Below, piece by piece: positions 42,595-50,630 of a stretch of DNA of 64,000 nt (position 1 is the stretch's first letter; the number at the start of each line of letters is the position of its first letter). The stretch comes from Bradyrhizobium sp. sBnM-33. GTDB taxonomy: Bacteria; Pseudomonadota; Alphaproteobacteria; Rhizobiales; Xanthobacteraceae. The notes beneath the pieces are model-generated. The model did no database searches and had not been told where the DNA came from. It was given only the letters and a program-made list of their open reading frames with translations. The translations under genes and the position numbers were made by a program. The DNA is taken from positions 4,526,001 through 4,590,000 of the forward strand of contig NZ_CP136624.1 of the NCBI RefSeq assembly GCF_032917945.1, read 5' to 3'.

Positions 42595-43758
42595 TCACTC
42601 AGCCAGTTCGCGCATGACCTTGATCAGGTCGGATTTGCCCTCGAAGCCGATGCCCGGCAGATCCGGCATGATGATGTGACCGTCCTCGACGCGAACGGAG
42701 TCCGGGAAGCCGCCGTAGGGCTGAAAGAGGTCCGGGTAGCTCTCATTGCCGCCCAGGCCGAGGCCTGCAGCAACGTTCAGCGACATCTGGTGCCCGCCAT
42801 GGGGGATGCAGCGCGACGGCGACCAGCCATGCTGGGTCAGAACGTCGAGCGTCCGGAGATATTCGACAAGTCCGTACGACAAGGCGCAATCGAATTGCAG
42901 CCAATCCCGATCGGGCCGCATGCCGCCATAGCGGAGCAGGTTTCGCGCATCCTGGTGCGAGAAGAGATTCTCGCCCGTCGCCATCGGACCGGGATAGAAT
43001 TCGGTGAGAGCGGCCTGAAGCGCGTAGTCCAGGGGATCGCCGGCCTCCTCGTACCAGAACAGCGGGTAGTCGCGCAGCATCTTCGCGTAGGCGATCGCAG
43101 CCTCAATGTCGAAACGTCCATTGGCATCGACGGCGAGCCGCGCTTTCGAACCGATTTCCTCCAACACGGCCTCGATCCGTCCACGATCTTCGTCGATCGG
43201 TGCTCCGCCGATCTTCATCTTCACGACGTTGTAGCCGCGGTTGAGATAGCCGCGCATTTCCGCCCGTAGCGCCGATTTATCCTTGCCCGGGTAGTAGTAG
43301 CCGCCCGCCGCATAAACGAAGACACGAGGATTGGCCTCGCGGCCCTTCTCTTCGGCGAGAAGGCGGAACAGCGGCTTGCCGGCGATCTTCGCGACCGCGT
43401 CCCAAACAGCCATGTCGAGCGTGCCGACGGCGACGGAACGCTCGCCGTGCCCTCCGGGCTTTTCATTGGACATCATCGCGGCCCAGATGCGATGCGGATC
43501 GAGATTGGTGCCTTCGTCGTCGAGAAGGCTGTTCGGATCGGCCTCGATGATACGATTGCGGAAGCGTTCCCGGATCAGGCCGCCTTGACCATAGCGGCCG
43601 TTCGAATTGAAGCCGTAGCCAACGACGCGGCGCCCATCGCGCATGACATCCGTCACCACCGCGACGAGGCTCGCCGTCATCTTCGAAAAGTCGATGTAGG
43701 CGTTCCGGATCGGAGAGGCGATCGGCTTGGTGATCTCGACGACATCGACAATACGCAT
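42595..43758 (-). CDS. tarD: D-tartrate dehydratase (enolase superfamily)
   Basis: A 387-residue enolase-superfamily enzyme, converting D-tartrate to oxaloacetate by loss of water. It strongly resembles the studied Bradyrhizobium D-tartrate dehydratase: MRIVDVVEITKPIASPIRNA, NEKPGGHGERSVAVGTLDMA, YAAGGYYYPG and PSRCIPHGGHQMSLN. Catalytic Lys is in KMKIGG (182), metal ligands are Asp211, Glu237 and Glu263, and His320 is in place. These positions sit two below the numbering I recall for that enzyme. A LysR gene lies divergent with a palindromic site between. Confidence 0.9.
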   Translation of the reverse strand: MRIVDVVEITKPIASPIRNAYIDFSKMTASLVAVVTDVMRDGRRVVGYGFNSNGRYGQGGLIRERFRNRIIEADPNSLLDDEGTNLDPHRIWAAMMSNEKPGGHGERSVAVGTLDMAVWDAVAKIAGKPLFRLLAEEKGREANPRVFVYAAGGYYYPGKDKSALRAEMRGYLNRGYNVVKMKIGGAPIDEDRGRIEAVLEEIGSKARLAVDANGRFDIEAAIAYAKMLRDYPLFWYEEAGDPLDYALQAALTEFYPGPMATGENLFSHQDARNLLRYGGMRPDRDWLQFDCALSYGLVEYLRTLDVLTQHGWSPSRCIPHGGHQMSLNVAAGLGLGGNESYPDLFQPYGGFPDSVRVEDGHIIMPDLPGIGFEGKSDLIKVMRELAE

Positions 43759-43905
43759 GGCATTTCCCTCTGTATGGCTTTCAGATCGTCCGAATGCCTT
43801 GTTGCTATGCCGGAAACGACTGTATGGGACGGCGTTCGCGTCGGCAGGCGGCCTGAATGGGGCTCAGCTATTTCCCGTCTTCTAAGGAGATTTTTAGAGC
43901 TGGAT

Positions 43906-43920
43906 TTGGCGCAACGCCAA
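43906..43920. promoter_or_regulatory. LysR-type operator between tarD and its regulator
   Basis: A perfect inverted repeat TTGGCG-CAA-CGCCAA, which contains the T-N11-A core of LysR boxes. It lies 40 bases before the regulator start and 148 before tarD. Confidence 0.6.
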
Positions 43921-43960
43921 TGCTATTCCCGCAACTTGTTATGTTGGTTCGGCATCACCA

Positions 43961-44854
43961 ATGGAGCTGATCTGGTTTGAGGACTATCTGGCGCTGGCGG
44001 AGACCCTGAACTTTTCCAGGGCGGCGCAACTACGCCACGTCACGCAGCCGGCCTTCAGCCGCAGGATTCGCGCGCTTGAGGGGTGGATCGGCGCAGACTT
44101 GTTTGCCAGAACGACGCATGGTGTGACGCTCACCCCGGCAGGAGAACATTTTCGCCACCAGGCGGAGGTCCTGACACGAGCCCTGCACCAACTGCGCCGT
44201 GATACCCTCGAAGTTTCCGGCCGAGGCGTTAGGCCCTTGTCGATCGCGGCGACCCACGCGCTTTCCTTCACGTTTTTCCCGAAATGGGTTCGCGGCAATG
44301 AAAGAGTTCTCGCGCTGGGTAATCTCAGCTTGATCTCTGACAGCATGCAGGCGTGCGAGCAGATGATGCTGCGGGGGGATGCGCAGTTTCTGCTTTGTCA
44401 CCACCACAAGGACGCGAGCAGCCGGATCGAGTCCGGCCAGTTCAAGAGCATCGTGGTCGGCGTCGACACTCTGGTTCCGCTCAGCGCGCCCACCGGAAAC
44501 GGAGTTGCACGGTGGTGGCTTCATGGCGGCGAGCCGGTAAAATACCTTGCCTATAGCGCGCAATCAGGGTTGGGCCGGATCGTCGCAGCCCAATGGGGAG
44601 CGAAAGATCGCGCCTTTGCGCTTGAGACGGTCTTTACCTCGCACCTCGCCGCGACGCTGCTCTCGATGGCCCGCGCAGGAGATGGCGTGGCTTGGTTGCC
44701 TCGGATGTTGGCTGAAGAGGACATTTCGGCCGGGTTGCTGGTTGAAGCAGGCAGCCCCGAACTTGAGATACCAATCGAAATCCGGCTGTTTCGTCCGGTG
44801 GCAAGTCAAAGCAAGGCGGTCGAAGCGATCTGGTCGGCCTTTGAACGGGGTTGA
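43961..44854 (+). CDS. LysR-family regulator, probably of tarD
   Basis: A 297-residue LysR protein. The N-terminal winged helix is MELIWFEDYLALAETLNFSRAAQLRHVTQPAFSRRIRALE in parts, with the linker helix after it; residues 90-297 form the effector domain (FPKWVRGNERVLAL, GDGVAWLPRMLAEED). It is divergent from tarD with the operator in the spacer, the classic arrangement for activator of a neighbouring catabolic gene. No strong ribosome site precedes the ATG. Confidence 0.88.
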   Translation: MELIWFEDYLALAETLNFSRAAQLRHVTQPAFSRRIRALEGWIGADLFARTTHGVTLTPAGEHFRHQAEVLTRALHQLRRDTLEVSGRGVRPLSIAATHALSFTFFPKWVRGNERVLALGNLSLISDSMQACEQMMLRGDAQFLLCHHHKDASSRIESGQFKSIVVGVDTLVPLSAPTGNGVARWWLHGGEPVKYLAYSAQSGLGRIVAAQWGAKDRAFALETVFTSHLAATLLSMARAGDGVAWLPRMLAEEDISAGLLVEAGSPELEIPIEIRLFRPVASQSKAVEAIWSAFERG

Positions 44855-44993
44855 TGTTCTTCAATTCACCGCGCTTCCCGCGTCACCAACCTCCCGGGCG
44901 TTTTCTTTATCTTTTCCTCGCCACCGGTCAGCGCGATCACATTCGGGGACGACGACGCGAAGCGCTGAAGGCGCAGAATTATCTGATCCGAAG

Positions 44994-45023
44994 ACCGGCG
45001 CGGGTTTGAAAGCACGCGCCGGT
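44994..45023. terminator. Hairpin between LysR and monooxygenase-like genes
   Basis: ACCGGCGCG and CGCGCCGGT form a 9-bp stem around a 12-base loop; it lies past both convergent stops. No clear T tract. Confidence 0.5.
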
Positions 45024-45055
45024 TCTCATTCGGCGACACGACAGAGTATCCGCGG

Positions 45056-45382
45056 TCAGCGCAGGCCCTGTCGGTTGATCAGGATCCGATGGATCTGGAT
45101 GAATTCGGGCAGCTCGATCAGAAACTCGGGATCGCGATCGAGATGATGAACCTTGGTCGGTTCGCCCTTGGTGAAGGCGGTCATCGATTCGAGATCGCTC
45201 CAATAGGAGATCGTCGTGAACCAGCTCTCCTGTTCGCGGTCTTCCCGGAATAGCTGGACGCCGAGCGCCGTCTTCTCCAGAGGCGGGATTCCTTCTGCTC
45301 GAATATACGATTCATAAGCGTCCGCGATTTCTGGCCGCGTGCGGCCGCGCCAGATGCGGGCAATCGTCGGCTCGGTCGGCAT
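45056..45382 (-). CDS. Antibiotic biosynthesis monooxygenase (ABM)-like protein
   Basis: A 108-residue ferredoxin-fold protein of the dimeric alpha/beta-barrel ABM group: IARIWRGRTRPEIADAYESY, GVQLFREDREQESWFTTISY, WSDLESMTAFTKGE. Members include quinol monooxygenases and heme-degrading enzymes, but the heme-ligating or catalytic residues are not obvious here. Cytosolic; single gene. Confidence 0.78.
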   Translation of the reverse strand: MPTEPTIARIWRGRTRPEIADAYESYIRAEGIPPLEKTALGVQLFREDREQESWFTTISYWSDLESMTAFTKGEPTKVHHLDRDPEFLIELPEFIQIHRILINRQGLR

Positions 45383-45746
45383 CGATTCCTCCGTTCTGTG
45401 TTCCTCGACCAGAGTGTCGATTTATGTTGAAGCACGTTGCGAAGCCTGACCCACAACGACATTGCTGGCCCGCGCGTTCCCTCGAAGATGCGAAGATGGA
45501 AAGCGCTGTTGTGATCAGGTTCGTGTCGAACGATCTCATCCTGTCTTTCGAAGCAGCATTGTCGCGCGTGCCACGCCACAGGATGATTGGAACTCCGCAG
45601 GTCGCTCAATCGAGCACGACCAATCCCATAAATGGTCACGATTGGGTCAACGACAGATCACACTCGGCCAATAGCAGCAAATCAGAACGATCGCGAATGG
45701 TCCTTCAGCACATCGTCGTCTGTCATCACCCTGCGAGGACATCGTC
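45383..45746. other. Intergenic region upstream of CAP-RTX gene
   Basis: No gene or repeat seen. Short frames on both strands look random. The end provides CTGCGAGGACATCG as the ribosome site of the next gene. Confidence 0.35.
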
Positions 45747-47057
45747 ATGGCGCAGCCGAGTACCTATGAGCAGTATTTGCTTGAACTGATCAATGCCGAG
45801 CGTGCCAAGGTGGGCGCTCAGCCGCTTGCCTTCGATGGCGATCTAAACGAGGCCAGTGAAAATCACAGCCAATGGATGATCGGCACGGACACGTTCTCGC
45901 ATACAGGCTCCGGCGGGTCGAGCGCGGGTCAGCGCATGACTGCCGCTGGCTATGCGTTCACCGGTTCCTGGAGTTGGGGTGAGAACATCGCGTGGGCAAC
46001 TACGCGATCGCCTGCCGGGCTCCAGGACGAAGTGCTGCTGCTGCACACGAACCTGATGAACTCGTCCGGTCATCGGGCCAACATCCTCAATGCCAATTAT
46101 CGCGAAGTCGGGCTTGGCTTTGAGACAGGGGATTACGGCGGCCGCGATAGCGCGTTCGTTACCGAAGATTTCGCGCGTTCCGGTTCGAGCGTGTTCCTCA
46201 CCGGCGTAGCGTTCGACGATAAGGATGGCGACCGCTTCTACGATCCGGGCGAGGAGCTCGGAGGTCTGACGCTCACCGCCGTGAGCAGCACCGGCGCAAC
46301 CTACACCACGACCACGTACGGCTCCGGCGGCTATGATCTCGCGCTGCCGCCCGCCACCTACACGGTCACGTTCTCAGGGGCGGGCATTCAAACCACCACG
46401 ATGCAGGCGACGGTCGGCAGCAAGAACGTCAAGCTCGACCTGATCGATCCCGCCACAAGCGGCGGCGCCCAGCCGCCACCTTCCGAGCCACCTCCGCCTT
46501 CGTCGAACGTGATCGCCGGCACGGCATCAAGCGAGACCCTCAACGGTACGGCAGGCGCCGATACGATCCAGGGCCTCGGTGGCGATGACCGGCTCTACGG
46601 GCAGAACGGCAATGATCGGCTCGAGGGCGGCTCCGGGAGGGACAACCTGTACGGCAGCACGGGAGACGACACGCTGCTCGGCGGCGACGGAAGCGATCGT
46701 CTCTATGGCGGAGCCGGCCGCGACGTCCTGACTGGCGGCGCGAACCAGGACAGCTTCGTCTTCGATACGAGTCTCGGCGCTTCGAACGTCGACAAGATCA
46801 CGGACTTCTCGACCGTGGACGATACGATCCGGCTGGACAACGCGGTATTCACGGCGTTCGGATGGAACGGCACGATGTCCTCTTCGGCATTCCATGTCGG
46901 AGCGGCCGCCCATGATTCGACCGACAGGATTGTCTACAACAGCGACACCGGCGCGCTTAGCTACGATCCGGACGGAACAGGCTCGGCCGCCGCAGTCCAG
47001 TTCGCGGAGCTCTCGACCAAGCTGGCGCTCACCTCTCAGGATTTCCTGATCGTGTGA
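45747..47057 (+). CDS. Secreted CAP-domain protein with RTX calcium repeats
   Basis: A 436-residue extracellular protein. Residues 1-145 are a CAP/SCP domain (YEQYLLELINAERAKVGAQP, ENHSQWMIGTDTFSHTGSGG, NSSGHRANILNANYREVGLG). Then an SdrD/Cna-B-like beta domain (GVAFDDKDGDRFYDPGEELG), a Pro-rich linker, and four to five RTX nonapeptide repeats (GLGGDDRLYGQNGNDRLEGG), ending in a type I secretion tail. There is no N-terminal signal, fitting one-step type I export, but no exporter genes lie near. The 3' end overlaps the convergent LysR gene by 22 bases. Confidence 0.9.
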   Translation: MAQPSTYEQYLLELINAERAKVGAQPLAFDGDLNEASENHSQWMIGTDTFSHTGSGGSSAGQRMTAAGYAFTGSWSWGENIAWATTRSPAGLQDEVLLLHTNLMNSSGHRANILNANYREVGLGFETGDYGGRDSAFVTEDFARSGSSVFLTGVAFDDKDGDRFYDPGEELGGLTLTAVSSTGATYTTTTYGSGGYDLALPPATYTVTFSGAGIQTTTMQATVGSKNVKLDLIDPATSGGAQPPPSEPPPPSSNVIAGTASSETLNGTAGADTIQGLGGDDRLYGQNGNDRLEGGSGRDNLYGSTGDDTLLGGDGSDRLYGGAGRDVLTGGANQDSFVFDTSLGASNVDKITDFSTVDDTIRLDNAVFTAFGWNGTMSSSAFHVGAAAHDSTDRIVYNSDTGALSYDPDGTGSAAAVQFAELSTKLALTSQDFLIV

Positions 47058-48007
47058 CCCGGCGCCGCTCGTGATGCCCGCTTCGGCTTGATGTCCTCGA
47101 CGACCGGCGCCACCGACTGCGCGAATAGCTTCGCCACCGGACTGAGCGAACGATCCTTCAGCGCGATCAGGCCGATCGCCCCGCGCGTGGTCGGCAGCCG
47201 CACGTCGACAGCGGTCAATTGCGGGTGTTCATTCGGCGTCGTCAGCATCGCGCGGGGATGAATGCCGAGGAAATTACCATTGCCGACCAGCACGCTCAGC
47301 GAATAGGTGCACGCCGTGGTCACCGTCGCGCGCGGAAATTCCAGGCCTTGCTCCTCGAAAGCGCTGCGCATGATTCCCGTGAGAAAACCCGTCGGCGGCG
47401 GAAACACCCACGGCTCGTGAACGAGATCGGCCAGAGAAACGTTGCGGCGCCGGGACCATTTGCTGCGCTTGCTGCAGAGGACAACGAGTTCGTCCTGAAA
47501 TAGCGTTTCGACAGTGAGATCGTCATTGCCGGCCATCGAGGCGAGCCGGCTGATGACGATTTCCACATCGCGCTGGCGCAATAGGCGGAGCAGCACCTCG
47601 GTCGGACCGACGGTCAGTTCGAACCGCATGCGCGGATAGCGCGGTACCAGGCGGTTGAATACGGCTGACGCAACTGCCGACATCGGCGGCGTGGTGCCGA
47701 TGCGCAGTTCTCCGACCTCGGGGTCGGCGAGCGAGGCAATCTCACTGATGCCATGCCGCAATTCGTTGAACACGATGGCGCTGCGCTCAAGCAGCGCCCG
47801 TCCGTAGACCGTCGGCGTCACGCCCTGCGACGAGCGATCGAGCAGCGGCGCGCCGACGGCGTGCTCCAGCTCAGAGATTGCATAGGAGACGGCCGGCTGT
47901 GTGATCGAAAGATGTGCTGCAGCCTTGGCCATGCTGCCGGTTTCGGCCGCGGCCTGAAACACGTGAAGGTCGCGCAGCTTGATGCGCCGGTCGACGTTAC
48001 GATCCAT
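47036..48007 (-). CDS. LysR-family regulator, probably of the adjacent Bug protein
   Basis: A 323-residue LysR protein with an N-terminal winged helix (LRDLHVFQAAAETGSMAKAA, HLSITQPAVSYAISELEHAV) and a substrate-binding-like effector domain (GELRIGTTPPMSAVASAVFN, LVHEPWVFPPPTGFLTG). It is divergent from the binding protein at 48132. The spacer has TTAT-N6-ATAA at 48030-48043, containing T-N11-A, as a weak operator candidate. Confidence 0.87.
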   Translation of the reverse strand: MDRNVDRRIKLRDLHVFQAAAETGSMAKAAAHLSITQPAVSYAISELEHAVGAPLLDRSSQGVTPTVYGRALLERSAIVFNELRHGISEIASLADPEVGELRIGTTPPMSAVASAVFNRLVPRYPRMRFELTVGPTEVLLRLLRQRDVEIVISRLASMAGNDDLTVETLFQDELVVLCSKRSKWSRRRNVSLADLVHEPWVFPPPTGFLTGIMRSAFEEQGLEFPRATVTTACTYSLSVLVGNGNFLGIHPRAMLTTPNEHPQLTAVDVRLPTTRGAIGLIALKDRSLSPVAKLFAQSVAPVVEDIKPKRASRAAPGHTIRKS

Positions 48008-48131
48008 GGCAGGCCTCCATCAATGGATTTTATCGCGTTATAAGGAGAAAGAGACTTCTTTTATGGATCATCGGGGCAGAGGGTCACCTGGTCAAGATAA
48101 TCCAGGCATCGCCATTTGGCAGAGGTATCTT

Positions 48132-49094
48132 ATGCGCAGAATCCGAATGGCGTTTGCGGCTTCCCTCGGCCTTGTCATCAGCGGCCCCGTCGTCGCTCAA
48201 AGCAGCGAGGCCACGATCCGGATTGTCTTGCCGTATCCGGCCGGCGGCGTCGGCGACACCGCGGCACGGATGATCGCGGAGTCCATGCGCGCAAAGCTGA
48301 ATCGGACGGTGATTATCGAGAACAAGCCCGGGGCGGCCGGCCGCCTCGGCGTTCAATCGGTCAAGGACGCTCCCTCCGATGGCAGCGTCTTGCTGTTCAC
48401 GCCGATCGCCCCGATGGCGCTGTTTCCGCACGTCTATGACAACCTTGCCTACGATCCGGCGCGCGATTTCCAGCCGGTCTCGCAGGTCGGGACCTATGAC
48501 CTTGCCATGGCGGTCGGCGCGAATGTCCCGGCTAAAAACCTCAAGGAGCTGGTCGACTGGTTGAAGGCCCATCCCGATCAGGCGGCCTATGGCACGCCGG
48601 CCGCGGGATCGTTGCCGCACTTCTTTGCGGTACTGTTCGCCCGCCATGCCGGCCTCGAGCTTCGCCACGTCGTCTATAAAGGCAATCCGCAGGCCGTCTC
48701 CGATCTCATTGGCGGTCACCTGCCGATGTTCTTCACCTCGACGCAGGATCTCGTCGAAGCCCACAAGGGCGGGCGTGTTCGCGTGCTCGCAACCTCCGGC
48801 CGTGCGCGATCAGCGGTGCTGCCCGACGTGCCGACGTTCACCGAAAGCGGCTATGGCATCCGCGGCGAGGGCTGGTATGGACTCTATGCTCCGGTCAAGA
48901 CGCCCGCCGAGGTGGTCGCGCAATTGAACCGGGCCGTCGTCGAAGCCGTGCGTCATGAGGAATTCAGCAAACGGCTGACTCCGCTCGGCGTCCAGCCGAC
49001 CGGTACGTCCGCCCAGGAATTCTCGAAAATTCAGAAAGCTGATTCCGAGCTGTGGGGGCCGGTGATCAGGGCGTCCGGCTTCAAACCCGAGTAG
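48132..49094 (+). CDS. Bug-type (TTT family) solute-binding protein
   Basis: A 320-residue periplasmic receptor of the tripartite tricarboxylate type. Start 48132 gives a signal peptide (MAFAASLGLVISGPVVAQSS) after AGAGGTATC; the open frame to 47979 is ignored. Core motifs are IRIVLPYPAGGVGDTAARMI, VIIENKPGAAGRLGV and HVVYKGNPQAVSDLIGGHLP. Ligand likely a carboxylate or aromatic acid. Only the LysR partner is adjacent; no membrane subunits. Confidence 0.88.
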   Translation: MRRIRMAFAASLGLVISGPVVAQSSEATIRIVLPYPAGGVGDTAARMIAESMRAKLNRTVIIENKPGAAGRLGVQSVKDAPSDGSVLLFTPIAPMALFPHVYDNLAYDPARDFQPVSQVGTYDLAMAVGANVPAKNLKELVDWLKAHPDQAAYGTPAAGSLPHFFAVLFARHAGLELRHVVYKGNPQAVSDLIGGHLPMFFTSTQDLVEAHKGGRVRVLATSGRARSAVLPDVPTFTESGYGIRGEGWYGLYAPVKTPAEVVAQLNRAVVEAVRHEEFSKRLTPLGVQPTGTSAQEFSKIQKADSELWGPVIRASGFKPE

Positions 49095-49185
49095 GCGGTA
49101 GCTCCCGTCTGGGTGCTCTCCAAGCCTGTTCGCTCCTGAAGACCTGCGAATTGCTGCCCTACGACCTTCGGCGATTTGCACCAGG

Positions 49186-49217
49186 CACCGAGGCCGACTG
49201 AACTGCCGGCCTCGGTG
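49186..49217. terminator. Hairpin between convergent Bug and phosphatase genes
   Basis: An 11-bp perfect stem CACCGAGGCCG / CGGCCTCGGTG, nine bases past the minus-strand stop. Confidence 0.7.
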
Positions 49218-49225
49218 TTACTCAA

Positions 49226-50482
49226 TCAGCGTTTCTGCTGGGCATCGGCCACGGCGCCCAGCATCTGCGTGCCAACCGTCAGGTCACCAATCTTCTTTCC
49301 CATTTCTTTGCCGGCTTCGGTGGAGAAGCGGTAGTGAAAGCCGGCATAAATGCGCGCGCTGGAAACCTCGTCGCTATAGTCCTGCAGCCGCGTCCACTTG
49401 CGTGTAGCGCCGGCAGCCGTCGGGCTCGTCAACGTGATCTCGCCGATTTCGTTGCCCACCACATGCTGCAGCACCGTCGAGATGGCGCTGGCGACGATGC
49501 AATGCGCGCAGGGATATTCCGGGTGCATCGGCGTCACGCCCAAAGGCTGCCAAGATGCCTCGCGCGGGGTCGCGGGATTGGACGTGAGATCGGCGTTGCG
49601 GATGGCTGTCACAGGACGCCAGAGATTGTACGCATATTTCGCATCGAATACGGCGATAAAGGCATCAGCGCCGGCCATCGATGTCAGCGCATAGAGGCGG
49701 GCGCAATCGACCAGGTCCATCTTCCTGTTCGAGGCGATCTGGCGGACAATCGCATTGTAGGTTCTAGGCCCTGTGAAGAACCAGAAGCGGGCGATCGCCG
49801 TCTGCTCGGCCGAGCGCCTGGCGCTGGCATTGCTGCCGATCTCGCGGATTTCATTCAAATCCCTGGTCCAGGTTTCGGATGTCAGCGCGGGAGGTGGGCC
49901 GGCGCGAAATTGTGACGCGCTACCCATCACGAATGGCTTGATCTTCGAGCTCTTGGACTCGATCGGTATCGTGGTCGGCACATACACGCCGGCTGTGGTG
50001 GCGGGCCGGTAATCTTCCGGTGTGTTGCTACCATCATTGGCGCGCAAGGCGATGATCCCGGCGGCAGCCTTTTTGCCGAGCTCGACGCCCTTCGCTTTCG
50101 CCTCGTCCTCGGCCATCCCGGCGAGCGAGCCGGCAAGCGCAGCATCGAGATCTGCCTTCTTGTCGGGATGGAGCGCCAGCAGCACGTCATACGCCGCAGC
50201 AGCCGCTGCGGCTTCTCTTGACGCGGCGCGGTCCGCGGTGAGGTTAAGCTTGTAAGACGCATAGCGTCTGTCGATGGCGTTAACCGCCTCGAACATTGCG
50301 ATGTGAAGCATCGCCTGTCCGCGAGCATTTGGGGCATTTGGCATCTGCTTTTCGACGGCGATCGCGTCGGCCTTGGCGTTCCAGTCCATGATGACGTCAC
50401 CGAGGGCGGCGGTGGCAAATAGTGCGACCGCGAGGGCGCTGCCGATCTGAATGGCCGGTGAGAACCCTGATATTGGCTTCAT
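49226..50482 (-). CDS. Vanadium haloperoxidase/PAP2-like phosphatase, exported
   Basis: A 418-residue protein of the acid phosphatase/vanadium-dependent haloperoxidase superfamily. Start 50482 follows AAGGAGAAG and gives a signal peptide (MKPISGFSPAIQIGSALAVA). Anion-pocket motifs are YNLWRPVTAIR, PEYPCAHCIVASA (in place of the usual P-S-G-H) and SSARIYAGFHYRFSTEAG with the catalytic His. The Cys-rich middle motif is like that of bacterial haloperoxidase-related proteins. Activity could be phosphatase or halogenation. Confidence 0.82.
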   Translation of the reverse strand: MKPISGFSPAIQIGSALAVALFATAALGDVIMDWNAKADAIAVEKQMPNAPNARGQAMLHIAMFEAVNAIDRRYASYKLNLTADRAASREAAAAAAAYDVLLALHPDKKADLDAALAGSLAGMAEDEAKAKGVELGKKAAAGIIALRANDGSNTPEDYRPATTAGVYVPTTIPIESKSSKIKPFVMGSASQFRAGPPPALTSETWTRDLNEIREIGSNASARRSAEQTAIARFWFFTGPRTYNAIVRQIASNRKMDLVDCARLYALTSMAGADAFIAVFDAKYAYNLWRPVTAIRNADLTSNPATPREASWQPLGVTPMHPEYPCAHCIVASAISTVLQHVVGNEIGEITLTSPTAAGATRKWTRLQDYSDEVSSARIYAGFHYRFSTEAGKEMGKKIGDLTVGTQMLGAVADAQQKR

Positions 50483-50630
50483 TGGAACTTCTCCTTGCGT
50501 GTCGCCCCCGAAAGAGGGCTTGCCCGAAGGTCCCACATTCGGGAGCGTGGCAGCCGTGAAGAACCAGTGAAATTGTGATGAAATGCGCTAGATTGCCCGC
50601 GGACGCCGGCGTAGGACGCGCATTGCAGAG

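Noticed and set aside
46507..46770. Possible tandem DNA repeat
   Set aside because: The periodicity is explained by RTX glycine-aspartate nonapeptide coding within the CAP-RTX gene.
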